From the NCBI GenBank assembly GCA_938029995.1, contig CALHGI010000368.1:1-6164 (forward strand): DNA of 6,164 nucleotides, written 5' to 3'. Source of the DNA: an uncultured cyanobacterium. GTDB lineage: Bacteria > Cyanobacteriota > Cyanobacteriia > Phormidesmidales > Phormidesmidaceae. Positions within the stretch are counted from its first letter, which is position 1; every line of letters begins with the position of its first letter. This document shows positions 1 to 5,807 of the stretch, in pieces. Under the pieces are notes generated by a model. The model was not told where the DNA came from, ran no database searches, and saw nothing but the letters and a program-made list of their open reading frames with translations. The position numbers and the translations under genes were made by a program.

Positions 1-1647
1 TGGCCATCCGGTCAGTTCTTCCGCTACCGGATTGAGGGACGTGACGACGCCTGAGGCATCCGTGGTAATCACCGCATCACCAATGGACTGCAACGTGATC
101 TGAGCCAGCTCTTTCTCCTGACAAAGAGCCGTTTCTGCCGCCTGCCGCTGATCAATCTCACGACGTAGTTCCACCGTTCGGAGGTGAACCAAGTCTTCCA
201 AATGATGGCGATGCTGTTCTAGTTCTCTTTCCAGTTGTTTGCGCTCACTCACATCCTCCGCCACAATCACCAAATACGTCATGGTTGGCATTTGGACCCG
301 TGAGATGGTCACATGCAGCCATACCACCTCTCCATTCCGACAGAAACAACGTTTGTCATAGGTAAAGGAGACCACTCGGCCCTGGAGTAACTGACTGAGT
401 CCGTCCTGTGTCTCCTCTAGATGGTCAGGATGGGTGATCTCTAAGGCTGTTTTTTGTAATAATTCTGATTCGCTATAGCCAAAAATCTGGCAAAAACGTT
501 GATTCACTTGCAAAAAATTACCGTCCACATCAATCAAGGCAAGGCCTGCCGCCGCCTGATCGAAGGTGAACTGGAAGCGCTGTTCTCCATGGAGCACCTG
601 TTCAGACAGGGCCTGATTCAGGTGCTCCAACAGTTCCATCCGCTGATCCTGTAGCTGTTCGACCTGCTCCTGGAGCACTTCAACGGTTTTGCATATTTCT
701 AAGGGATTGAGGATCGCCAATAGGCTGGTTTGGGTAACGACGCCCCCTAAAAAACCATGGGCATTGGTCACCACCAGCCGCCGCACCCGCAGCCGTTTCA
801 TAATTCCATTCACTTCCCAGAGGGATGTATCTGGCTGTACGCACACCAAGGGCGCACTCATGACGGTCTCAGCCGTCACCGTCTGTAAATTTAGCCCTAG
901 GGATTGAAACTGGACAATGTCCCATTCCGTAACGATGCCCACCGGGCGTTGTCCAGTGTTGCTAGGTGGCTCAGCCCCATGGGAGATCGCAATGACCACA
1001 CAACTTACCTGATGCACCGTCATCAACTGGGCCAGCGACAGCACCGTCGCCTCAGGCTGTGCCGTCACCACCTGGCTAGACAACACATCTGCAACCTGAC
1101 GCAATTTAAATAAAACGCTGGGTTCCATCGTCTGTCGCACACTTTGGGTGGTAGCCACACCCACCACCGAGCCCTGTCCATCAACAATGGGTAAATGTCG
1201 AATTTGATGTCTGTGGAATATTTCCAGCACTGACAGACCATCGGCCAATTCGTCTTCCCTGAGGGTAATCAGCTGCCGGGTCATGATGTCGGCTACTCTG
1301 ACATTCCTTAGATCATTACCCTGGGCCGTTAACCTCACCACGTCTCGTTCGGTGATGATGCCCACTAGTTTTTTATGCTGGATGATGAGTGCGTAGCTAC
1401 GGCGCAGTTTAGCCGTAGGCGCTTCAGAAGATTTGGCAGCAGTCGTTGAAAAAGCCGTGGATAGCTTAGCTGTAGATGGCTGGTCGGGCTGCTGGCCATT
1501 CATCATCCATGTCAGCACCGTCAACAGAGGTGCCTCAGGGGCCGCCACCAATGGGTTTACATCCAGGGCTGCCATCATCCCTGATTGCCCAACTTCTGTA
1601 CTATTCAGATTTTTCAAGGACCAAGCATGATCCTCGAATGTATTCAT
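1..1647 (-). CDS. CBS(x4)-PAS-PAS signalling protein, C-terminus cut off by the left window edge
   Basis: The frame is open for 549 codons from ATG at 1645-1647 to the left edge with no stop. Reading from the N-terminus, I see four CBS motifs at about residues 24-108, 117-174, 184-253 and 259-314. Marker strings are [42 protein letters not shown] and [24 protein letters not shown] module follows at about 355-472 ([17 protein letters not shown], then [13 protein letters not shown]), then a charged coiled coil at about 470-515, then a second PAS that starts at about 517 ([25 protein letters not shown]) and is cut. CBS pairs usually bind adenine nucleotides, and PAS domains sense ligands or redox state. 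No membrane segment is visible, so the visible part is probably cytoplasmic. The output domain is not in the window; the wording of the second PAS is like that often seen before GGDEF/EAL modules, but a histidine kinase is equally possible. The first CBS motif carries a Ser/Thr/Ala-rich insertion at about residues 51-82. The start is supported by AGGAAG six bases upstream. Confidence 0.9.
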   Translation of the reverse strand, partial: MNTFEDHAWSLKNLNSTEVGQSGMMAALDVNPLVAAPEAPLLTVLTWMMNGQQPDQPSTAKLSTAFSTTAAKSSEAPTAKLRRSYALIIQHKKLVGIITERDVVRLTAQGNDLRNVRVADIMTRQLITLREDELADGLSVLEIFHRHQIRHLPIVDGQGSVVGVATTQSVRQTMEPSVLFKLRQVADVLSSQVVTAQPEATVLSLAQLMTVHQVSCVVIAISHGAEPPSNTGQRPVGIVTEWDIVQFQSLGLNLQTVTAETVMSAPLVCVQPDTSLWEVNGIMKRLRVRRLVVTNAHGFLGGVVTQTSLLAILNPLEICKTVEVLQEQVEQLQDQRMELLEHLNQALSEQVLHGEQRFQFTFDQAAAGLALIDVDGNFLQVNQRFCQIFGYSESELLQKTALEITHPDHLEETQDGLSQLLQGRVVSFTYDKRCFCRNGEVVWLHVTISRVQMPTMTYLVIVAEDVSERKQLERELEQHRHHLEDLVHLRTVELRREIDQRQAAETALCQEKELAQITLQSIGDAVITTDASGVVTSLNPVAEELTGWP

Positions 1648-1653
1648 AGGTAA

Positions 1654-1659
1654 CTTCCT
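1654..1659 (-). promoter_or_regulatory. Ribosome binding site of the CBS-PAS gene
   Basis: On the minus strand AGGAAG lies six bases before the ATG at 1645-1647. This is a good Shine-Dalgarno match and decides the start codon of the CBS-PAS gene. Confidence 0.6.
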
Positions 1660-1763
1660 ATAGGGCCAGCAAGGACTGACGTGGTCCTAAGGTGATCGGA
1701 AAACGCGTAGGGAAAACGGTGGGACTACAGGGATAGTGAAGACTACGCTCCAAACGCCGTCGG

Positions 1764-1808
1764 AGTATAGATTTGTAGTGAATGTTACATCTATTTAAAT
1801 GTTACATC
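1764..1808 (-). promoter_or_regulatory. Candidate promoter and operator region of the CBS-PAS gene
   Basis: On the minus strand a TATACT -10 box occupies 1769-1764, which would give a leader of about 110 nt. No good -35 hexamer stands 16-18 bp upstream. Instead the -35 area holds one copy of an 11-bp direct repeat, and a second copy stands farther upstream. This suggests an activator-dependent promoter, which is inference. GTA-N8-TAC (1775-1788), the NtcA consensus, also overlaps here but is short enough to occur by chance. Confidence 0.35.
1781..1808. repeat. Direct repeat AATGTTACATC, two exact copies 17 bp apart
   Basis: AATGTTACATC occurs at 1781-1791 and again at 1798-1808, separated by TATTTA. 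The GTTACATC part of each copy resembles the (G/T)TTACA(T/A)(T/A) half-site of the cyanobacterial HLR1 element bound by the response regulator RpaB. However, HLR1 half-sites are normally 2 bp apart, whereas these are 9 bp apart. The position just upstream of a -10 box fits a regulator site; the identity of the regulator is unknown. Confidence 0.6.
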
Positions 1809-1832
1809 GGCAGAATGTCTTAAGTCATAGGT

Positions 1833-1868
1833 GCATTCACTTAAAAATCTACGTAATTTGATGAATGC
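1833..1868 (-). terminator. Possible weak hairpin downstream of the CPBP protease gene
   Basis: GCATTCA (1833-1839) and TGAATGC (1862-1868) form a 7-bp inverted repeat around a 22-base AT-rich loop, starting 14 bases after the protease stop codon. The loop is long, the stem is not GC-rich, and no T-run follows it on the minus strand. Intrinsic termination is therefore doubtful, and the inverted repeat could instead be an operator. Confidence 0.2.
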
Positions 1869-1881
1869 TCACCATCAAGTC

Positions 1882-3372
1882 CTAGCTGCCCAGCAAAAAT
1901 AGTCCTACTAAGGTGGCACTATTCCATAGACTGTGGATCAGCATGGGGGCGAGTAAGTTGCGCGATCTGGTATACACCCAGGCAAGAATCGCCCCCAATA
2001 ATGTCAGGGGGATGACCTCCGATAGGCTGAGGTGGGCGGATGCAAAAATAAAGCTGCTCAACAAGATTGCTCCCCAAACAGGCATATACCGGGTGAGGGA
2101 GGGCAACAAAAATCCCCGGAAGAGGACTTCTTCAAACACGGGGGCGGCCACCGCCGCCGTTAGGAAAAACAATAGGAGGGCAACAGAATCGCTTTCTTGT
2201 AAAACTGTTTGTAACAGGGGGTTATTCCCTCCCTGTCCGTGCCAGATTTGTTGGTTCAGAGTAGCGATGCCGATCATCAGGGGCAGCGCCACCGCATAAC
2301 CTCCGACTCCCCACAGGGGCCAGCGGTCCACTAGTTTGAATTGAAACCAGTCTTTGGGTAAGGGGCGATAGGTCCAGATTGAGGCCATGAGAACGGTCAG
2401 GCCGCTGGCCGACATCAGCAAATAGAAGATCATGGAATAGAGGGCGCGGCCACGACTGCCCGTTGACGCAAAGCTGATGCCCGATAGTTGTAAGACCAGG
2501 GGGATCACGAGTTGGCCTACGAAGAAAAAGCCAACGATCAGCACTTGCCAAATAATTTCACCATCCCAGGGCACATCCCACGGGGCCACGGCTTTACCCA
2601 GGAGCGATTCATCCCGGTTGGTAAACCACTGGACGGCCAAAAAAATCAGCAGCCCCACTCCGACCATGCAGCCAAGTGCGGGCATGGTTCCCACGGCGGC
2701 TAGTTTCACCAGCTTGGATTGGGCGGCGGCTTGCTCTTGCGCCTGGAGCTGGGCTAGGTCCATGGGGCGATTGTCGAGGGCGTACAGCTGTTCTAAGCTG
2801 CGATATTGAAACCAGCCCTTGAGTTGGCTGGTGATAGTCGTTTCAGCGCCAGGGGTAATGGTCGGGGGTGTCGCCCATAGGCCCAATAAAACACTGGCCA
2901 CATCTGCCGTGGGATTCGCTTTTTCTGTTAAGGGCTGCCAACGTTGGCGGGCATCGTTAATATTTTTTTGTTCGGTGGCCAGGATGCCAAGTTTCAGATC
3001 AATGGCATCAATCAGGGTTTGCTGTTGGGCAATGGCGGTCTTAAATTTTTCGGGTTGGGGGGTGATCACCTCGTCTTGGATCGCGAGCTGTTTTTGCGAT
3101 CGCACCACCCCAGCCGCGGCTTCTTTGCGCACCGATTCATATTGCTTTGTGACGGCTTCTAAGGGTTTGGCCCCCAGCAGCATATTCCCTAACTGTTTAA
3201 ACTCATCCCCGTCCAGATCATCCCATTCCGACGCTTGCAGTAGTAAATCACTTTGATACAGCTGTAGCTGTCCCGTCACCTGGGGCTGGGAAAAACTTTC
3301 GTATAACGATGAAGCTACCACCAGTGCCACGAGACCGGTCAAAATCGATAAAACAACCCGCTTTAGCGTCAT
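1882..3372 (-). CDS. CPBP-family intramembrane glutamic endopeptidase (CAAX/Rce1-like) with long N-terminal extension
   Basis: This 496-residue protein carries all three CPBP/Abi (PF02517-type) signatures near its C-terminus. They are EEVLFR (Glu414, Glu415, Arg419), FASAH (Phe443, His447) and HSLWN (His480, Asn484), which by family knowledge form the glutamate-based catalytic site inside the membrane. One hydrophobic segment lies at about residues 5-24. A largely soluble, charged, helix-prone region follows at about 30-220, then multiple membrane spans at about 225-250, 272-297, 309-331, 352-371, 396-415, 430-449, 452-467 and 476-493. The protease core is thus the last third, and the N-terminal region probably sits on the periplasmic or lumenal side as a predicted sensory or substrate-handling domain. 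The substrate is unknown; cyanobacterial relatives are mostly uncharacterised. It is transcribed away from the TRAP gene. No clear Shine-Dalgarno precedes the ATG, but the signal-anchor begins directly at it and an extended -10 promoter lies just upstream. A HIP1 site lies inside the gene. Confidence 0.93.
   Translation of the reverse strand: MTLKRVVLSILTGLVALVVASSLYESFSQPQVTGQLQLYQSDLLLQASEWDDLDGDEFKQLGNMLLGAKPLEAVTKQYESVRKEAAAGVVRSQKQLAIQDEVITPQPEKFKTAIAQQQTLIDAIDLKLGILATEQKNINDARQRWQPLTEKANPTADVASVLLGLWATPPTITPGAETTITSQLKGWFQYRSLEQLYALDNRPMDLAQLQAQEQAAAQSKLVKLAAVGTMPALGCMVGVGLLIFLAVQWFTNRDESLLGKAVAPWDVPWDGEIIWQVLIVGFFFVGQLVIPLVLQLSGISFASTGSRGRALYSMIFYLLMSASGLTVLMASIWTYRPLPKDWFQFKLVDRWPLWGVGGYAVALPLMIGIATLNQQIWHGQGGNNPLLQTVLQESDSVALLLFFLTAAVAAPVFEEVLFRGFLLPSLTRYMPVWGAILLSSFIFASAHLSLSEVIPLTLLGAILAWVYTRSRNLLAPMLIHSLWNSATLVGLFLLGS
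3096..3103. repeat. HIP1 octamer GCGATCGC
   Basis: Palindromic highly iterated palindrome 1 site inside the CPBP protease gene. HIP1 abundance is a genome signature of many cyanobacteria. Confidence 0.8.
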
Positions 3373-3398
3373 GTATGAAAATCACAGACAGCCTAGGC

Positions 3399-3407
3399 AT
3401 TATCGCA
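3399..3407 (-). promoter_or_regulatory. Extended -10 promoter candidate for the CPBP protease gene
   Basis: On the minus strand TG-C-GATAAT (3407-3399) matches the extended -10 form TGnTATAAT with one mismatch in the hexamer. The expected -35 position has no good match. Transcription would start near 3392, giving a leader of about 20 nt. That is short but consistent with the lack of a Shine-Dalgarno before the ATG. Confidence 0.4.
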
Positions 3408-3461
3408 TTAGCCCCCGTTTATTAACGACTGTTGCCAATGTGCTTAATCCTCTGGGCAGAG

Positions 3462-3470
3462 TGATTTAAT
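3462..3470 (+). promoter_or_regulatory. Extended -10 promoter candidate for the TRAP solute-binding gene
   Basis: TG-A-TTTAAT matches the extended -10 form with one mismatch in the hexamer, again with a poor -35. A start near 3477 would leave about 65 nt before the ATG at 3542. It would also exclude translation from the in-frame TTG at 3476, because that codon would lie at or before the first transcribed base. Confidence 0.4.
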
Positions 3471-3541
3471 AGTTTTTGGACCGCATGGTATCAGCGGATA
3501 CACAGTGGCCTTTCACACACTTACTAAGACTTCGGCACCCT

Positions 3542-4651
3542 ATGAAACGTAGACAGTTAATTGGTTATGGCTTGACCGGTGCCGCTAGTACAGCTGGCCT
3601 CACCGCCTGCGCCCAATCAACCGCTCCCACTGCTGCAGGCGATGGGGAGGCACTGCCTACGGTGCGTTGGAAAATGGCGACTAGCTGGCCCAAGTCGTTG
3701 GATACGCTGTATGGTGCCGCTGAGATTGTGTGCGATCGCATCGCCGCCATGACCGATGGCCGCTTCACCATCGAACCCTACGCTGGTGGCGAAATTGTCC
3801 CTGGTTTACAAGTATTAGACGCTGTCCAGGAGGGCACCGTAGAATGTGGCCACAGTGCCGCCTACTACTATGTCGGCAAAAGTGCCGCCCTGGCCTTTGG
3901 CACCACCGTCCCCTTTGGCCTCAATGCCCAGCAGCAAAATGCATGGCTCTACCATGGCGGTGGTCTAGAAGCCATGCACAAGGTGTATGCCAAATTCAAT
4001 ACCATCAACTTTCCAGCGGGCAATACCGGTGTGCAAATGGGCGGCTGGTTTAACAAAGAAATCAACACCGCCAGCGATCTCCAGGGTCTAAAGATGCGTA
4101 TCCCTGGCCTGGGCGGCAAGGTGATGGATAAGCTAGGCGTTAACGTGCAGAACCTACCCGGTAGCGAAATTTTTCTAGCCCTAGAGCGCGGAGCGATTGA
4201 CGCTGCCGAATGGGTTGGTCCCTACGATGACGAGAAATTAGGCCTACAAAAAGCTGCCGAATTTTACTACTATCCCGGCTGGTGGGAGCCCGGTCCCACC
4301 TTCGACATGATGATCAACCTGGATGCATGGGCCTCCCTGCCCCCCGTCTACCAGGAAGTTGTCAAAACCGCCTGTGTAGAATCCAACATGGGCACCCTAG
4401 CCAAATATGACGCTGTCAATGGAGCTGCTCTACAAAGCTTGCTCGGTAACGGGGTCCAGCTCAAGCCCTTCAGTGATGAGATTCTGGCCGCTGCCGAGAA
4501 AGCCGCCTTCGAAATCTACGAAGAAAATGCGGCTGCGGATGCTGACTTTAAGGAAATCTACGCTCAGTGGACAGCGTTCCGCGAATCAGTCTACGGCTGG
4601 AATCGTCTCAATGAGCTAGGGTTTGCTAGCTTCGTCAATAAAGCAGCCTAA
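3542..4651 (+). CDS. TRAP-type solute-binding lipoprotein, TakP/DctP family (likely 2-oxo acid or other carboxylate)
   Basis: This 369-residue protein is the periplasmic binding component of a TRAP (tripartite ATP-independent periplasmic) transporter, which imports organic acids using an ion gradient. I start it at ATG 3542 because the product then begins KRRQLIG, a twin-arginine leader, followed by the lipobox LTAC with Cys23. The in-frame upstream TTG at 3476 would add 22 residues that spoil the leader. The mature part starts near [17 protein letters not shown]. Ligand-site residues expected from the structurally studied TakP are present: Gln165 (GVQMGGW), Arg186 (MRIPG, carboxylate salt bridge), Glu223-Trp224 (AAEWVGP) and Glu249 (WWEPGP). 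Their spacing agrees with the TakP numbering I recall, within one residue. Glu and Gln in this group coordinate a cation in TakP, so a 2-oxo acid such as pyruvate is a reasonable ligand guess but is not proven. No dctQ/dctM-type membrane genes adjoin: the upstream neighbour is divergent and the downstream one convergent. No strong Shine-Dalgarno is visible. A HIP1 site lies inside the gene. Confidence 0.93.
   Translation: MKRRQLIGYGLTGAASTAGLTACAQSTAPTAAGDGEALPTVRWKMATSWPKSLDTLYGAAEIVCDRIAAMTDGRFTIEPYAGGEIVPGLQVLDAVQEGTVECGHSAAYYYVGKSAALAFGTTVPFGLNAQQQNAWLYHGGGLEAMHKVYAKFNTINFPAGNTGVQMGGWFNKEINTASDLQGLKMRIPGLGGKVMDKLGVNVQNLPGSEIFLALERGAIDAAEWVGPYDDEKLGLQKAAEFYYYPGWWEPGPTFDMMINLDAWASLPPVYQEVVKTACVESNMGTLAKYDAVNGAALQSLLGNGVQLKPFSDEILAAAEKAAFEIYEENAAADADFKEIYAQWTAFRESVYGWNRLNELGFASFVNKAA
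3732..3739. repeat. HIP1 octamer GCGATCGC
   Basis: Second HIP1 site, inside the TRAP solute-binding gene, embedded in the longer palindrome TGCGATCGCA. Confidence 0.8.
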
Positions 4652-4655
4652 CCCA

Positions 4656-4681
4656 GCCCATGGGCCTATGGCCTCATAGCC
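4656..4681. terminator. Possible bidirectional hairpin in the convergent gap
   Basis: Two overlapping foldbacks fill the 22-bp gap and reach into the end of the minus-strand gene. One is a perfect palindrome GCCCATGGGC (4656-4665). The other is a stem CTATG / CATAG (4666-4670 with 4675-4679), extended by GG/CC across one bulged C. Its loop contains the first base of the minus-strand stop codon. A TTTT follows at 4687-4690 on the plus strand, but no T-run follows on the minus strand, so efficient termination is uncertain. Confidence 0.3.
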
Positions 4682-5360
4682 ACGGCTTTTCCTCAGTGAC
4701 TTTGAATTCATACCAGTCACCTAAGATGCGGCGTGAATGATAGTTCTGCTGTCCAAAAGGCGTCAGGCTTTGAGGCCTATGGGCAATTCCATAGTAGGTA
4801 TCGGTGGAAAACCAGGAATCTGTTTCGACAACAAAATAGCTTCCCCCTTCCTTGTCTATGCCTATGTGACGGATGGGGTAAACACCCAGCTGTTGCTTAA
4901 GACTCACATGACCCATGTGTGCTGAGCTGCGCCAGTTAGCAAGTTGTTGTTCAACATCCGTTAATTCTGTTGTCGATCGGGTTTCCAAGCGATTTAAATA
5001 GTGATTAAAAAATGGGCGACTAATCATAAAGCCCAACCATAACGGTATATTTAGCGCTATAAGACTGCCAGTGGCTGCCACCATACCCAGGGCGGCCATC
5101 AGTCTTTTTCGTTTTGTGGTGGCTGATTGTTGTTTCGGTCTAAAGTAGTGGGGACCTAGGTTCCGGCGCACCATGACCCAGCCCAACACCAGAGCCACCA
5201 GGCCCAGTAATACCCCCATGGGGTGCAGATAGACCCAAGCAACGGCCAAGAAAATAAAATTACCTGTGACCAGGGAGAGTTTCCCTGGATAAATGCTCAA
5301 AAATAGGGCAGTACAGCAACAGAGCAGCGTTGGTTTATGAATTAAGCGAAACCATCTCAT
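4674..5360 (-). CDS. Hypothetical membrane protein, 228 residues
   Basis: I do not recognise a named family. The N-terminal half is membrane-embedded: hydrophobic segments lie at about residues 10-25, 30-64 (long enough for two spans with a tight turn at LHPMG) and 87-112. Basic loops (VRRNLGPHYFRPK and TTKRKR) between the second and third segments favour a cytoplasmic side there. The C-terminal part, about 115-228, is soluble: an acidic helix (ELTDVEQQLANW) and then a likely beta-rich section with many aromatics (GGSYFVVETDSW, TDTYYGIAHRP, GDWYEFKV). Similar aromatic, Gly-rich endings occur in other cyanobacterial hypothetical proteins, but I can give no function. The start is supported by AGGA nine bases upstream of the ATG. 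It converges on the TRAP gene with 22 bp between them and shares no promoter with it, so a functional link is not implied. Confidence 0.85.
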   Translation of the reverse strand: MRWFRLIHKPTLLCCCTALFLSIYPGKLSLVTGNFIFLAVAWVYLHPMGVLLGLVALVLGWVMVRRNLGPHYFRPKQQSATTKRKRLMAALGMVAATGSLIALNIPLWLGFMISRPFFNHYLNRLETRSTTELTDVEQQLANWRSSAHMGHVSLKQQLGVYPIRHIGIDKEGGSYFVVETDSWFSTDTYYGIAHRPQSLTPFGQQNYHSRRILGDWYEFKVTEEKPWL

Positions 5361-5369
5361 GGGAGGCTT

Positions 5370-5373
5370 TCCT
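5370..5373 (-). promoter_or_regulatory. Ribosome binding site of the 228-residue membrane protein gene
   Basis: On the minus strand AGGA, within AGGAAAG, lies nine bases before the ATG at 5358-5360. It supports that start codon; no competing in-frame start lies upstream close to a better site. Confidence 0.5.
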
Positions 5374-5427
5374 GGGTACTGAGTCTGAATGGATACTGTG
5401 GGTTAAAAACACATACTAATGAGTCCG

Positions 5428-5459
5428 GTAGCCCCATATCTTCCGGTGAATCGGGCTAC
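5428..5459. repeat. Inverted repeat GTAGCCC/GGGCTAC
   Basis: A perfect 7-bp inverted repeat (5428-5434 with 5453-5459) surrounds an 18-base loop. It lies about 70-100 bp upstream of the minus-strand membrane-protein gene, so it could be a leader hairpin or an operator. No T-run follows on either strand. Confidence 0.35.
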
Positions 5460-5652
5460 GTTCCCACACCAGCCGGTTGGTTGTGTTGAGTGGATACACC
5501 TGGAATTCTCTGCGGGAGACTACAGTGGCTTGGCTTGGTTTTTCGCAAGTGCCCCACCGTTGTCCACTTCGGCCAATCGCGTCAGTCGCTTCAATTTATC
5601 AGGGTTTAAGGTCGTGGCTAGTTACTTCGCTGGCAGCACCTAGGGTGGGCAG

Positions 5653-5674
5653 TTTTGTAATCTACGTCACAAAA
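5653..5674. promoter_or_regulatory. Candidate CRP/SyCRP1-type (cAMP receptor protein) operator
   Basis: The core TGTAA-TCTACG-TCACA (5656-5671) matches the CRP consensus TGTGA-N6-TCACA at 9 of 10 fixed positions. It sits inside a perfect outer inverted repeat TTTTGT/ACAAAA. The cyanobacterial cAMP receptor SyCRP1 is known to use essentially the same consensus. It lies 134 bp upstream of the secreted-repeat gene and 292 bp upstream of the membrane-protein gene, the former being the more likely target. Binding is inferred, not shown. Confidence 0.45.
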
Positions 5675-5793
5675 TTTACTCAGCTAATCTCAGAAACCCC
5701 TTAAGAAAGACTCAGTTAACGGTCAGATAGCGTTCAGCTTGCTTCGGCATTCTTGTAATTAATGAAGCGATTCAAACACGTCGCTGATGCCCC

Positions 5794-5799
5794 AAGGAG
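5794..5799 (+). promoter_or_regulatory. Strong ribosome binding site of the secreted-repeat/GAF frame
   Basis: AAGGAG stands eight bases before the ATG at 5808, the best Shine-Dalgarno in the window. It suggests that the signal-peptide part is a genuinely and efficiently translated gene. Confidence 0.75.
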
Positions 5800-5807
5800 C
5801 TTTAATT

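Larger units (their letters stand above)
5361..5807. other. Long intergenic region between divergently oriented genes
   Basis: These 447 bases separate the minus-strand membrane-protein gene from the plus-strand secreted-repeat gene. I find no convincing gene: short frames near 5419-5643 and 5477-5704 overlap each other, have no Shine-Dalgarno and resemble nothing I know. The region holds a 7-bp inverted repeat GTAGCCC/GGGCTAC (5428-5434 with 5453-5459), a CRP-type operator at 5653-5674, and an AT-richer segment before the downstream ATG where that gene's promoter is expected. No strong -35/-10 pair is obvious on either strand; a weak TTCAGC...TAATTA pair with 17-bp spacing lies at about 5733-5761. 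A small RNA cannot be excluded. Confidence 0.5.

Noticed and set aside
689..1630. Plus-strand frames of 65-72 codons within the first 1650 bases
   Set aside because: They are antisense shadows of the continuous CBS-PAS frame on the minus strand.
1672..1688. AGGAC/GTCCT inverted repeat near the CBS-PAS ribosome binding site
   Set aside because: A 5-bp stem with a 7-base loop is common by chance, and no riboswitch features surround it.
1698..1718. Short direct repeat GGAAAACG (1698-1705 and 1711-1718) in the CBS-PAS leader
   Set aside because: Eight bases twice with a 13-bp period is suggestive, but too short and without a known match to claim a site.
1913..3256. Several plus-strand frames of 60-145 codons opposite the CPBP protease
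   Set aside because: They lie entirely antisense to a gene with three intact catalytic motifs and show no domain of their own.
3476..3541. In-frame upstream TTG start adding 22 residues to the TRAP binding protein
   Set aside because: The extension would put non-signal sequence before a clean twin-arginine/lipobox leader, has no Shine-Dalgarno, and begins at about the predicted transcription start.
5419..5704. Two overlapping short plus-strand frames (74 and 75 codons) in the 447-bp gap
   Set aside because: No ribosome binding site, no signal peptide or domain, and low-complexity-free but unrecognisable translations. One frame overlaps the other and covers the CRP-like site.
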